Positions 1 through 11,827 of a stretch of 64,000 nucleotides of DNA are shown piece by piece. The stretch lies in the NCBI GenBank assembly GCA_003255025.1, contig QANY01011362.1:7130-71129 (forward strand). The letters are read 5' to 3'. This stretch comes from Datisca glomerata. Taxonomy: Eukaryota > Streptophyta > Magnoliopsida > Cucurbitales > Datiscaceae. The translations under genes were made by a program, and so were the position numbers. Position 1 is the first letter of the stretch. Each line of letters opens with the position of its first letter. The notes beneath the pieces are model-generated. The model searched no databases. It was not told the DNA's origin and saw only the letters and a list, made by a program, of their open reading frames with translations.

Positions 1-1941
1 CCCCCCCCCCCCCCCAACCTCCTCTCTTGATCACCATCTAAGAACTCTAAAAACAAAGGAGGGTTAAGCTCTAGGCAGTGGCAGTCATGGCACAAGGCAT
101 AGGCCGTGTTTATTCGGATCGCGCTTTAGATAAACTCATATTGTTCTCTTTTATTCAACATAAATTATATGGTTTTGTTTGACACGTTTTTATGTACATT
201 TCTGAATAAGACTTAGACTTCAAACCCATATTATGATTATTTATTTTTCATGAATCGTTTTCGAATAAGGAAAAAACGTTTACATTAAAAATTAACTTTT
301 TCTAGAAAACTGGGAATTTTCAAAATTTATGTACAGAGTGAAAATGAATTAATGTTTTGGAACCCAAATGGAGGAGTGACCTGAAATTTTAGGGTAGATT
401 CTTAACATATTTAAACACATACTGTAGAAAAATTAGGTTAAACTTTGATCTCTTCGATTTTTTATAATTTTTTATAATTTTTAGAAATTTTTATTTTGTA
501 CAGGAGAAAAATGTTTTTATGATATCCAAATTTAGGGTTGTTACTGTATTGAGATCAACTCGGTTTGACTTCAAGATTTTATTATATTATTTTAAGATTA
601 TCTTTAGTAATTATGTAAATTTTCAGAATTTTCGACAAGGTTTGTTTACCGAAACATATTTTCAGATGATACTATTGTACTTGAAAAAAAAAGTATTTTG
701 TGACGTAATAGTTTCACGTTTTGATAACTCAATCCACCTCAAAATATTACAAAATTAATTATGTGAACTCTAGTACATCTAAGGTCATCTAGTAAGAAAT
801 TTAAAAAAATTAGGTAACCCTAGTTTAAGTTGTGTGAGTTTCTTACCGAGTCAGTGCTTAGTGTTAGTTTCCATTTTTGTACATATTGTACTTAGTAGAA
901 TAGTGTTATTTGTTTCAGAAGTTTCACTTTCATAACTTTTTTAGCTCGATCAGGTAAGTGAAATCTTACATATGTAACTTCTTGTTGCTTTGCCATGTCT
1001 GAAAAATCATAGAATATAATTCTGATTTATTTCCTTGTTTGGTTATTGTTTGTGAAATGTTCGTTGTGCTATGGTAGGTTATTCAAATGATAATGTACTT
1101 GTGTGTTCTGAATCTTAGCAAAGAAATGTGATATAATATATGAAAGACTATTGTATGATCACGTAATGTAAAATAATGTATGTCGTTAGAGTCACGTACC
1201 CACCAACTTTGTTATCGATTGCCTTGCCCTTCGAAAAAGGTTTATGTGTTACCTCGTTCTTCGGGAGAGGATATGTGTTTTGGTTAGTCTTGTGGGAAGG
1301 TATATTTACAACTAGTTCCACCTTTTGAATGTGCGGAATAATACTCATGAGAAATGTCTCTTGTACGTATCTTACAAACTAATGAATCTTACCGACGGGT
1401 AATTCTGTTATGATATGGAGGTGGTGAGCTTTAACAAAAGTTAGCCAGCGTCTCTATAAGGAAATACATGATTATCTGAATAAATGATAAGTTGTGTATA
1501 TAAAACTCTGTAAGATCAAATGATATGCATTGTATGTGATTGCCTTTGTGTGATGTTATGTATGTACGATTTTACTTACTAAGTATATTTTTTTATACTC
1601 ACTCCATTTTATTTATAAAATTTAATATGAGGAAGACGCTTTCATTTCGGATGAAATCTAAGTCTCTGGCACAAGACTAAGTTAAAGTAATTTTTTGGAA
1701 ACATTAGAAAATTTATTTTGTTTGCTTAAAGTTTAACTACTTCTAATTATTTTCTTTCGTTAGACAATTATGATGTAGTAATCTGCCATTATGTAATGTT
1801 TAAAATTTATTCGTAATAAATCAGACATTGTAAAAGTATTAATTTTACTCTTGATTAGTTTTTAAAAAAATTGACCTCGCGAACTTTGTTATTAGCATAT
1901 ATTACTAAAAGAAATTTTGGATACATTTTCAGGTTGTTATA
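1..1941 (+). mobile_element. Ty3/gypsy element 1, 5' LTR (start lies outside the window)
   Basis: Bases 1-760 closely match 3661-4436, so the two are copies of one long terminal repeat. This copy ends at TGTTATA (1935-1941), a decayed inverted match of the TGTAACA that opens the downstream copy at 2916, and a primer binding site follows at once. From the downstream copy the full LTR would be about 2.7 kb, which is long even for gypsy elements. No open reading frame of note lies in it. A poly-C tract at 1-15 corresponds to the poly-C at 3661-3686. Confidence 0.75.
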
Positions 1942-1942
1942 A

Positions 1943-1955
1943 TGGCTATCAGAGC
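1943..1955 (+). promoter_or_regulatory. Primer binding site of gypsy element 1
   Basis: TGGCTATCAGAGC is the plant initiator-Met tRNA primer site TGGTATCAGAGC with one extra C. It sits one base after the LTR end, as expected for minus-strand priming. Confidence 0.75.
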
Positions 1956-2902
1956 GAATACGATTCTGTAGATAAATGTAGCTACTAAAACGTTTTCCAA
2001 ATTTTGAGTCAATTGATGAAATGAATTTTATGAAAAAATTTCAAAATTTTAAGGGTCCATTCCATAATTTAGGGTTATGATGTGTCTATGTCTAGGAAAC
2101 AGTGATGAATTATTGGAATGTGGTACTGAATGAATTGTGTGATTGTCGTAGCTATGAATTTTTCAAACGAATCTAGATCGACTGTTAGTGACGGAGAAAT
2201 TCTGATGTGGGGTCCTATTTCTCCCCACTCCCTACGAGATTTACAAGAAGGATGTTACTGAACCCAAATCGTAGACGTTCGATTATAGTTATCACTGATA
2301 GAGTTTTTGTAAGATATTATTAGCTAAGTAATTATTGGGATGGCGCCTTTCAAAGCGTTACATGGAAGAAAGTGCGTATCTCCAATTCATTAAGAAGAAG
2401 TTGGAGATAAGAAGTTGCTAGGTCCATAAATGGTCCAACAAGCTAATGAAGATATTGGTAAGATTGAGAAAAGGATCCAAACCGCTCAGAGTCACCAGAA
2501 GAGTTATGTAGATATACGTAGAAAAATCCTGGAATTCATAGTCGGAGACATGGTGTTTATCAAGATTGGCCCAATGAAAGAAATTATGACATTTGGAAAG
2601 AAGGTAAGCTTAGTCCTCGTTTCATAGGACCTTTCGAGATCTTGGAGTTGATTGGAGTTGTCTCATATCATATAGCCCTACCCTTAACTTTGGCAGGAGT
2701 ACATGATGTTTTTCATGTGTCTATGTTATGGAAGTACATTCCAGACCCATCACACATCCTACGTTATGGGTCGCTCTAGTTACATGAAGCTTTGACTTAC
2801 GAAGAAATTCTGATTCAGATGCTAGATCAGAAGACTCAAGTGTTACGCACTAAAGAGATTCCCACCTAACTCTGACAAATTTTCGAGGACGAAAATTCAT
2901 AT
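1956..2902 (+). pseudogene. Gypsy element 1 internal remnant: leader plus integrase C-terminus
   Basis: Only about 950 bp remain between primer site and purine tract, so gag, protease, reverse transcriptase and most of integrase are deleted. From about 2334 the translation reads as the C-terminal part of Ty3/gypsy integrase: MAPFKALYGRKC, then a stretch ending SHQKSYVDIRR, then GPFEILE, then GVHDVFHVSMLWKY and PDPSH, then LTYEEI. In-frame stops and at least one frameshift (near 2610) break it. The longest open part is 2430-2627. The fragment is non-functional; assignment to gypsy rather than copia is firm from these motifs. Confidence 0.8.
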
Positions 2903-2915
2903 AAGGAGGGGAGGT
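2903..2915 (+). other. Polypurine tract of gypsy element 1
   Basis: The run AAGGAGGGGAGG lies directly before the TGTAACA start of the 3' LTR, the normal place for plus-strand priming. Confidence 0.7.
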
Positions 2916-4436
2916 TGTAACACTCCTACTTTGTGGCCGATTGGGTTGAGACCATTTTTATTTTCATGCCTTGGGTTATAACTTTTGCCCTTATAATTTA
3001 TATTGATGTTACATTATTTTTGTATCACGTGATATATAATATTTTTTATTTTTGAGGGGTCCCTTTGTGAATTTTAAAAAGTATTGATTTTAGATAAAGA
3101 AAATGTAATTTAGCGAGTTACTATATCCCTCCCAGGCATAATTCTATGTGTATGATGAATGTGCATTTTTTTTATGTCATGTGCATGCTATAGAGTGTAA
3201 TTTTATGTTATTAGGGTTATAGTATTTGTTTGGGTATTATTTTTATGCCTTTGTTTAAATAGATTTTAAGGTTTGTTTTATTTTGATTTTTTTATCTGTT
3301 ATGGAGACAATAAAATTAGGGTTTAATCTCCCCTTTCAACCTTGCTTGGCCGACACCCCCTTCCGCACCTTAGGAAATGAAATTTTTCTTTCCTAAACAT
3401 AGAATCCGTATTGCATGGTTTAGGGTTATAGTTTTTTAGTAAGTTTCCTAGTGTTTGAGCTACTCTATTAGGTTTCTTTTTCTCTTCGCCTCATTGTCAC
3501 CTCTCTCCCTTCTCTTTTGGTTGGACTTGCACTCCTCTCTCTCCCCTCACTTGTGTGTTTTGCGGCACTCATCTCCCACCTCTTCACTTGTGTGAGACAA
3601 CCAACTTGTCTCTTCCCCCTCATCCGTACGGCATCTTTATCTCCCTCACTCCCGTGCAAACCCCCCCCCCCCCCCCCNCCCCCCCCGCTCTTGCACGACA
3701 GCATCCTCTCTTGCTCACCATCTAAGAACCCTAAAACTAAGGAGTGTTAAGCTCTAGGCAGTGGCGGTCATGGCACAAGACGTAGGCCATTTTATTCGGA
3801 TCGCGCTTTACTCATATTGTCCTCTTTTTTTCAACATAAATTATATGGTTATATTTGACACGTTTTTTATGTATAATTCTGAATAAGACTTAGATTTAAA
3901 ACCTATATCATGAATATTCATGTTTTATGAATCGTTTCGGATCAGAAAAAAATGATTACAATAAAATTTGACATTTTCATTAAAATTGGGAATTTTCAGA
4001 ATTTTTGTACATAGTGAAAACGAATTGATGTTTTGGAACCTAAACAAAGGAGTTTGAACCTGAAAGTTCTAGGGTAGATTCAAAAATATTTAAACACATA
4101 CTGTAGAAAAATTAGGTTAAAGTTCGATCTCTGCAATGTTTTTACAATTTTTGGAAATTTCTGTTTCGTGCAAGGGAAAAATGGTTTTTTGATTTCAAAA
4201 TTTAGGGTTGTTACTGTATGGAGATCAACTCTGTTTAACCTAAAAAATTTATGATATTATTTTAAGATTAGATTTAGTAATTATGTAAATTTTCAGAATT
4301 TTTCGATAATGTTTGCTTGCTGAAACATATTTTTGAATGATACTGTTGTACTTGAAAAAAAACAGTTTTCTGTGACATAATAGTTTTCACGTTTTGATAA
4401 CTCAATCCACATCAGAATATTACAAAATTAATTATG
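2916..4436 (+). mobile_element. Gypsy element 1, 3' LTR, truncated at 4436
   Basis: It starts TGTAACA right after the polypurine tract. From 3661 it tracks bases 1-760 closely until ACAAAATTAATTATGT, then similarity stops and copia integrase sequence begins in mid-domain. The expected continuation (the copy at 760-1941) is not found after the copia element, so the distal ~1.2 kb of this LTR was lost. A poly-C run with one undetermined base (3678) lies at 3661-3686. Confidence 0.75.
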
Positions 4437-6926
4437 TCTAGATATGCCTACATATATCTTATTCATGAAAAGTCACAGCCATTGGACATGTTCAAAAATA
4501 TAAAGGCTGAAGTTGAGAATCAACTCAACAAAAGGATTAAGAGCGTCAGATCTGACCGTGGTGGTGAGTACTATGGCAGATATGATGGTTCAGGTGAACA
4601 ACGTCCATGACCATTTGCTAAATTCCTAGAGAAATGCGGTATCGTCCCACAGTACACTATGTCGGGTTCGCCCACTATGAATGGTGTTGCTGAAAGACGA
4701 AACAGAATGCTTAAGGACTTGGTCATGAGTATGATTAGTCATTCGACCTTACCAGAATCACTCTGGGGTGAAGCACTTAACGCTGCAGCATATATCCTTA
4801 ACAGCATTCCAGTTAAAGCGACTGCCAAAACCCCATATGAGCTTTGGACCGGCAAGAAACCTAGTCTAAGGCATTTGCACGTTTGGGGATGTCCAGCTAA
4901 GGCAAGGCCATATAAGCCTAATGAAAAGAAATTGGACTTACGGACGGTGAGTTGTTATTATGTTGGATACTCTAAAAGATCAAGGGTATAAGTTTTTTGA
5001 TCGCACAACCAAGTCAATTTTTTAGACAGAAAATGCCCGGTTCTTTGAGGATGTCGAGTTTGTAGGGGGAGATACAGTTCGGGATTTTATCTTTCAGGAG
5101 GAATATGTTGATATTCTCACAGGTGTTAATAACATTAATCCCTAACATTGCTCACGACACAACACATCAAGATAATATTAGAGAACCTAACATTCAAGAG
5201 ATTGTTTTGGAAGAACAAACTCTAGCACATCAAGAACCTATGCCATTAAGAAGATCCACTAGAGAGAGAAGAAGTGGAGTGCCAGATGATTACATTGTAT
5301 TTTTCCAAGAGTATGAGGTTGACATTGGTGTGATGAAAGATGATCCGATCAACTTCTGTCAAGCCATGGAAAGCTCTAACTCTCAAAAGTAGATTGATGC
5401 CATGAATGAGGAAATTATGTCCACGAAGGACAATGACGTGTATGATCGTATTCCATTACCAGAAGGTGTAAAACTCATTGGTTGTAAATGGATTTTTAAG
5501 ACTAAGACGGATTCAAAAGATAATGTGGAAAGATATAAAGCTCGCCTTGTCGTAAAGGGCTTTACGTAGAAAGAAGGCATTGACTATAAAAAGACTTTCT
5601 CTCTAGTTTTTACGAAAGACTCTTTCAGAATTATAATGGCATTGGTGGCGCATTTCAATCTTGAGCTGTATAAGATAGATGTAAAGACAATGTTTCTCAA
5701 TGGTGACATTGAAGAAACGATATATATGGTGCAACCAGAAAACTTTGTGTCAGGAGATCTAAAGAATATGGTTTGCAAACTTCAGAAATCCATCTATGGA
5801 CTCAAGAAGATTTCTCGACAATGGTATTTCAAATTTCATCAAGTGATCTTCTCGTTCGGTTTTGAGATGAATTTAGTTGATGATTGTATATACCATAAGT
5901 TTTGTGGGAGCAAGCATATTTTTCTGGTTTTATATGTGAATGACATTTTGCTTTTCAGCAATGATATAGGCTTATTGCACGACACCAAGAGATTTCTAGC
6001 TAAGAATTTTGAGATGAAAGATTTTGGTGAAACCTCTTTTGTATTAGGAATTCAAATACACCGAGATCGTTCTCATGGTATTCTAGGATTATCACAAAAG
6101 AACTATATCAAAAATGTCCTTAAAATATATGGCATGCAAGACTGTAAACCAAGTGATACCCCTGTAGCTAAGAGAGACAAGTTTGGTCTCAATCGGTGCC
6201 CTAAAATGATTTTGAGGAAAATGAAATGCACAAGATTCTCTATGCCTCGATAATGGGGAGTCTAAATGTATGCTCAAGTTTGTACACGTCCTGATGTTGC
6301 GTACGTGACTGGAATGTTGGGAAGATACTTGAGTAATCCAGGCATAGACCATTGAAAAGCAGCTAAACGGGTCTTGACGGTACTTACAGAGAACAAAAGA
6401 TTACATGCTCACGTTTCAGAGGTTGAATCAAATTGAGATCGTTAGATATACTGACTCCGATTTTATTGGCTGCCAAGATAGTATGAAATCTACGCCAGGC
6501 TATATTTTTCTGCTTGTTGGTGGTGGTGTCTTCTGAAATAGTACTAAACAGTCTCTTATAGCCTCTTCTACCATGGCAACAGAGTTCATAGCATATTATG
6601 AGACGTCCAATCACGGAATATGGTTGTGGAATTTTTTCATGGGGCTGCGTATAGTGGATATAATTCAGAGACCACTAAATATATTTTGTGACAATAAATC
6701 AACAGTTCTTTATTCTAATAATAACAAGAGCTCGGCAAAGTCAAAGTTTATAGACATCAAGTTCCAGGTTGTTAAAGAAAGAGTTCAGAGTGGACAGTTG
6801 TCTATAGAGCACATCGAAACAAACTCCATGATTACAGATCCGCTTACTAAGGGATTGCCACCCGAGGTGTTTCCTGAGTACACTGCTCACATGGGTGTCA
6901 TATCAGTTGAGGATATTCAGTTCTAG
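4437..6926 (+). pseudogene. Ty1/copia element 1, pol remnant (integrase, RT, RNase H)
   Basis: The sequence begins inside the integrase core (SVRSDRGGEYYG, then [20 protein letters not shown] at 4659-4750). It continues through the proline/arginine linker (LRRSTRERRSGV near 5250), the reverse transcriptase entry (WIFKTKTDSK), DVKTMFLNGDIEE, and YVNDILLF where YVDD is expected. It ends in an RNase H with an FCDNKST motif and DPLTKGLP near 6840, stopping at TAG 6924-6926. Stops at 5390 and 5567, a frameshift near 4990 and further lesions at 6240-6560 make it dead. The catalytic Asp to Asn change would be inactivating by itself. Gag, protease, 5' LTR and primer site are absent. Confidence 0.9.
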
Positions 6927-7450
6927 TGGGAGTTTGTATTTTATTTTTAGATGCTTTTTTTTCATATAGACATATTTTTCAATCATTTTGGTTTATGGAT
7001 ATTTTAAGGTTATTTTTTGCAGAAATAAAGTTTTTGATATTCACACTCTGATTTATGTATGGTTTGATCTCACTAAGGTTTATGGAGGATCAGTTGGAAA
7101 TAGGCATGTTACGATCACATTACATGAAATTTTCATGCTGCACATCCATACATAATCCATGTCATTCAGTTATATTGATATACGTGACCATTGATGGGTT
7201 GAGTTACTATTGATGTAACAGAGGCCGCTTTGATCCTATGTCGGTATGATTGATGGACCAAATTGGTTATAGATAGATTTTCATTATCAAAATTGTGCAT
7301 TGTTATCATAATTTCTTTTGCCATCATGCGTCCATAATTATTTTTCAGTGTCGAATAGATATTTCTAAATATGGTAAATCTAATGTTAATTTTATTGAGT
7401 ACTAATGTTAAATTTCTAGGAGCCAAAACTAGTTTCCGGAACATTAAACA
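6927..7450 (+). mobile_element. Copia element 1, 3' non-coding / LTR remnant
   Basis: Directly after the pol stop comes TGGGAGTTTGTATT, which resembles the purine tract plus LTR start common in copia elements. The following ~500 bp are AT-rich and non-coding. No second copy is present, so the LTR length and end cannot be fixed. Confidence 0.4.
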
Positions 7451-8463
7451 AATGTCCTAAGCCGGTCATTTTATTTTAAAGTTTAGTACTTTTATTAATG
7501 CGAAGTCGAATTAGATACTTTTATATTAGGTTAATATCAGGGCAAACATTAAAAACGTATTTTTGCACTTACTGATGCAAAAGAAAAAGTTATCTGAAAT
7601 GAACTAAATAAAAATTATTTATTGACAAAAAAACAAAAGAAATTGTGTACGAAAATAAACAACAGACATTAAACAAAAAGAGATTATTTATTATTCCAAA
7701 AGAAAAATAAGTTTAAAAGATAAATAATTAAAGAAATTAAAAGAGATAGAGAACAAATAATTCTAGGAGAGTTGAGAAATTTGAATGTATAGATGGTGGT
7801 AACTTGTAAGTAACTGTTAAAGGTTACTAAAAATGGCAGTTTTACGGGTCCCTCTTCAATGCTGGAAATTTTTTTCCCAGCATTGATGCCAAGATTAATC
7901 TCACCCATTAGATGATTTTTATGTTTAACCTCCTTTGAAACCGGTAGAATAGGTACTCAATTCCCATTTTCTTCATATTTTCCACTTCCGCCCTTTCCCC
8001 CCTTCCTTGACTACAACATCTCTAGGGCACGACGATGAATTTTTTCTCCTCCAAGTTGCAGCTCGCCTTCACCAAACTCAGGCAAGATTTCTTCTTCTTC
8101 TTCACCAAACTCAGGCTCTCTCTCTGCTCTCTGTCTCCACCGTCGTCCAGTCCATCCTCCACCTCTCTCTCCGTCGGTTAGATCTCTCTCTCTTTATCTC
8201 TCTCTCTACTATGGTGTATTCATCCCCTTTTCCCTCATTCTTTCATCATTCTCTCCATCTTCTTCTACCATATAATCTAGGCATGCTTTTCGTTCTTGCT
8301 TTCGAGAATTGAGCATGTGAATTTTTTGTTTGCTTTTGCCAGATTATTACATTCAAGAATAAGACCTAGGGTTTCTTTTGTTACTATTTCTTAGAACTGT
8401 AGGTTTCTACTGTTGCATTTAGGAGTTATATTTGTTCTATCCGCCTACAGTAAAAAGTAACCC
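7451..8463. other. Intergenic stretch, no gene recognised
   Basis: The stretch is AT-rich, then pyrimidine-rich (CTCTCT runs at 8110-8210). A 101-codon open frame at 8007-8312 is low-complexity (Leu/Ser/His from CT repeats) and not a convincing gene. It could be the decayed 5' end of the transporter pseudogene that follows, but no transit peptide could be recognised. Confidence 0.4.
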
Positions 8464-9350
8464 AAGCTTGCGAGGGAGAAGTTGGAGAAGATGGAGAAGA
8501 TGCAGCCGATGACCAAGAATGAGATTATAATGGCTGAGACTCTACTTCTTACAGTATACTGCTTTTATACTGTTAATTTTGTTATTAGTTTTCTGATTAG
8601 ATCTCTCTCTTAGCTATGCTGATTAGCTAACAAAATAATGGTTGACTCTGGGTTTTGTTTCTCAATCTGTCATTATAGATTTCTTATAAAGAAAAAATTA
8701 GCTTTGGTGAAAATCAAAAGTTGTCCTTTCTAGAGGCAATATTATGTGTAATTGGCTATTAGCATCAGGACCAAACTAGGATGAGCTCATATGCAATAAG
8801 AAAGAATTTGACTATGTCAAAAATGCACCAGAAATGTGGTAAATGCCCTATTTTAAATATCGATAGTTACTTGGGCAGATGACACATGCTTGTTCGTGAT
8901 TATCTATTTTGAGTGTTTGACATTGTTGAAGTATCTTTGTTTGTTAAAGATTAAGTGTCCTTTTGTTGTCCATCATCTTGGTTTATCTTACATAAGTTTT
9001 ACAAAATAAGAGTTAACTACGATGCTAGTTTTTATGTGAGAGCTTTGTTGTAATTGGTATCTATACCTTTTGTTAATTTCTTTCTCCCAACTTGTTTTCA
9101 TAAATTGATTATTATGCTAATGCTTATGTGAATAAGTGTTCCTTACAAGGACACTCGTTTTAATCTTTATATCATGTGGGCCTTTGGATTTTTGGAGGGA
9201 TGATCAATGTTGATGTTGTTCCTGCTGTAATTTTGGGTTTGCCTGTCCTTCTTGTGACTGGTGTCGTGACTTGGAAAGAGTGCTAGGTTGAATCAGTTGC
9301 TTGGGATACCCTAACATAGTTTGCTGCACTCATTGCAATGGCTGGGTACC
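8464..9350 (+). pseudogene. Plastid dicarboxylate (2-oxoglutarate/malate) translocator fragment
   Basis: Two blocks read as the middle of the DiT family of chloroplast inner-envelope transporters, which exchange 2-oxoglutarate or glutamate for malate during nitrogen assimilation. Block 1 (8464-8556) reads KLAREKLEKMEKM, then NEIIMAETLLLT. Block 2 (9176-9350) continues in register with GLWIFGGMINVD, then VLLVTGVVTWKEC, stop, VESVAWDTLT, stop, FAALIAMAGY. The ~620 bp between them begins GTATAC after an Aca-G, so it may be a decayed intron, but no AG acceptor adjoins block 2. Two in-frame TAG codons in block 2 (one replacing a Trp in the family pattern) and the missing N- and C-terminal parts mark a pseudogene. 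Family identity is recalled from motifs, not searched. Confidence 0.7.
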
Positions 9351-9604
9351 ATCACCATTTTTTTAAATGATGGTGAATTGAAGAAATGGAAGAACATCTA
9401 CAAAGAGGAGAGTACATATCCAACTTGGAATGAAACGATGCAGCTGAAGCAATTAAAAATTCTCTGTCATTATATTTGTGTTATAACCAAAAAGTAAGCT
9501 ATAATAAATAAAAATATGTATATGTAGTGATACCAATGAATGGTTTACTTTTTTAAAGGAAAGTCTTAATTAAATTTTTTTTATTCAGCAACAAGTTATT
9601 ATTT
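9351..9604. other. Short stretch without recognised content
   Basis: AT-rich. A short open stretch near 9375-9460 is not recognisable. It leads into the tandem array. Confidence 0.3.
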
Positions 9605-10620
9605 CATAAAGATTTACAATGAGATTAGTATGTGAAAATGATCAATTATGTAAAAATGGCTAAGAGTGTGAACATGATTAAGTATGTGAAGTTTTTGAAG
9701 AGAGCTTGAAGAAATGGAATAAGAATGACCAAGTACATGTGAAAATAGGTGTATGGAAATTGACAAGTGTGTGAAAATGACTAAGCATGTGAAAATGAGT
9801 AACTGTGTGAAAATGGTTAAAGGTATGAAAATGACCAAGTTTGTGAAAATGACCAAGTGTATAAAAATAGTTAAGTGTATCAAAACACTTTTGTGAAAAG
9901 GGCTACCTTTGGAAAATGATAAAGTACATGAAAATAGTTAAGTTACATCAAAACACATACATGAAAATGGCAAAGTAGAGAAAATTTCTAAGTGCATGAA
10001 AGTATGGCTAAGTGGCTATACAAATTCATAAAAATAACAAAGGGTGAGAAAATTACTGAGTGGATGAAAATTGCGAAGTGTATGTGAAAAATTATAAAAA
10101 TACCTATGTGTATGTGAAAAATGTCTTAGTGCATGAAAATATGGTAAAGCTTGTAAAAAGATCCAGTGTAGCAAAAAAACTACATGAAAATGACAAATAT
10201 ATGAAAATGTGTGAAAATGATCAAGTGTGTGAATATATAATTTATCAACTATGATAAAGTATATGAAAATGTCTAAGTGTATGAAATGACCAAAAGTGTG
10301 AGAATGACTAAGTGTGTGAAAATGACTAAGTGTATGAAAATGTTTAAGTGTGTAAAATTGGTTAAGTTGTAAAAATTGTTAACTGTGTGAAAATGACTAA
10401 GCCCATGAAAATCACAAATTACATACACTTAGTGTGTTAAATGATTAAGTTGCAAAAAGGGTTAAGTTGTGAAACGGCTAAGTGTTTGAAAATGATTAAA
10501 TGTGTGAAAATAAGTAAATTTGTGAGAATGACTAAGTTTTGAAAATGACTAAGTGTAAGAAAATTGTTAAGGGTGTAAAATGTCCAAGTGTGTGAATATA
10601 GCTAATGTGTATGAAAATTG
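9605..10620 (+). repeat. Degenerate minisatellite, ~18-bp unit
   Basis: About 1 kb is built from variants of AAGTGTGTGAAAATGACT, each copy differing by substitutions and small indels (units read GTGTGAAAATGACTAAGTG, GTATGAAAATGTCTAAG, and so on). The 18-bp period keeps reading frames open and yields repetitive six-residue peptides on both strands (for example HLVIFT on the minus strand). These are by-products, not genes. Confidence 0.85.
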
Positions 10621-10905
10621 TTAAGAGTCAAACACCATAATGAGAACCTAAACGCCATCACTACATGGCGAGTCGTCGTTCAAGACTGACGTTTGAGTCC
10701 CAAACGCCAGTCATGGCTGGCGATTCACCTACCATGACTAGCGTTTGAGGCCTGCTGGTCTCGTTTGGCCCCAAACGCCATGGTAACAGGCGTTTGGCTC
10801 ATATCACAGTGACACGGGCCAAACACGTGTGTTTGTGGCGTTTGGGGCCTGTTAGTGGCGTTTAGGCCCCAAACGCCAGACACACAGGTGTTTGGCCCCA
10901 ATACT
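10621..10905. repeat. Cluster of GGCGTTTGG / CCAAACGCC inverted motifs
   Basis: The nonamer GGCGTTTGG and its reverse complement recur at least eight times with small changes. Two perfect hairpins are visible. CCAAACGCC (10771-10779) pairs with GGCGTTTGG (10789-10797). GGCGTTTGGGGCC (10837-10849) pairs with GGCCCCAAACGCC (10865-10877). The block is GC-rich against the AT-rich flanks. Confidence 0.8.
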
Positions 10906-11584
10906 CTATATTGGATTGTAGCACACGTAAATCAATTTCTGAAGGGCATAATTTTTTACTCGGGTGGAACCACGTGAACCCTAAGATATCAAATCGAATC
11001 TTATTCAGAGATCTACAAGAGCGACCAGTTTTTGGTACAAAAAATACTATTTAAGTACTTTCAAAAGCTCGGAAGCTATTTCGGTCTTAATTTTGGGACT
11101 TTTTGTAATTCCTCTCTTTTAAAATTAAAACGTAAATAGGTTGTTTTCCAAATTTTATGGGGTTATAATATATAAAATTAAACGTTAAAATTTCGTATTT
11201 TAATATTCAATTTCAAACTTCTAGCGGATATGTTTGATTTATAGATAGAATCTGATCTTCAGGGTTATACATGTTCGTCAAATCGATAAATAGGATTTCT
11301 CGACCTTCATAATATCACGACCTATAATTATATGTGGAGAAAACCCGTGTCGCTCGATATTGATCACAAATGCACAACAACATTATCAATGACAACTTTT
11401 AACGAGTTTATGAATAAATGTTCAATTGTCTCGAGAATCCTTAATTAATTCAATCTAATTTTACATAATAAGTAAGTGTCATGAATGTTTGCATTGAAAT
11501 AATGAGTTTTTTCTATTTTTATCAATGATTTTCCTGGTGTACGGTAATTAATTACAAAAATATCAATTTTAAAGAAAATTGTGA
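10906..11584. other. Non-repetitive spacer between arrays
   Basis: No gene or repeat recognised. It is AT-rich with frequent stops in all frames. Confidence 0.4.
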
Positions 11585-11827
11585 AGAATGACGATTAGAG
11601 CCATATAAATGGCGATTTGGAGCAAAAAAGTGACGATTGAGAGGGAGACTGGCGATCGCCTATTTCAACATGGTGTTTGGAGACTGAAGCAGGCGATTGG
11701 AGGCAATAAACAGGTGATTCGCTTCAACAATGGCCATTGGCACATTCAGGATAGCGTTTAGGGGCTACAAATAGGCATTTAGGGGCTAAAACTAGGCATT
11801 AAGGGGCTAAAAAGAGGCGATTAGGTT
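11585..11827 (+). repeat. Short array of GGCGATT / AGGGGCTAAA words
   Basis: Variants of TGGCGATTGGAG and of TAGGCATTTAGGGGCTAAA recur with ~20-25 bp spacing. The same core (GGCG..T) appears in the hairpin block at 10621-10905, which suggests common origin by slippage or gene-conversion-like exchange. Confidence 0.6.

Noticed and set aside
3468..3750. Gly- or Pro-rich frames over the poly-C tract
   Set aside because: Produced by the homopolymer and an undetermined base inside an LTR.
8007..8312. 101-codon CT-rich frame
   Set aside because: Low-complexity Leu/Ser/His sequence, no recognisable transit peptide or domain, although it precedes the transporter pseudogene.
9614..9883. Minus-strand 89-codon frame with HLVIFT-like repeats
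   Set aside because: It is the reverse reading of the 18-bp tandem array, whose period keeps frames open; no start context or family.
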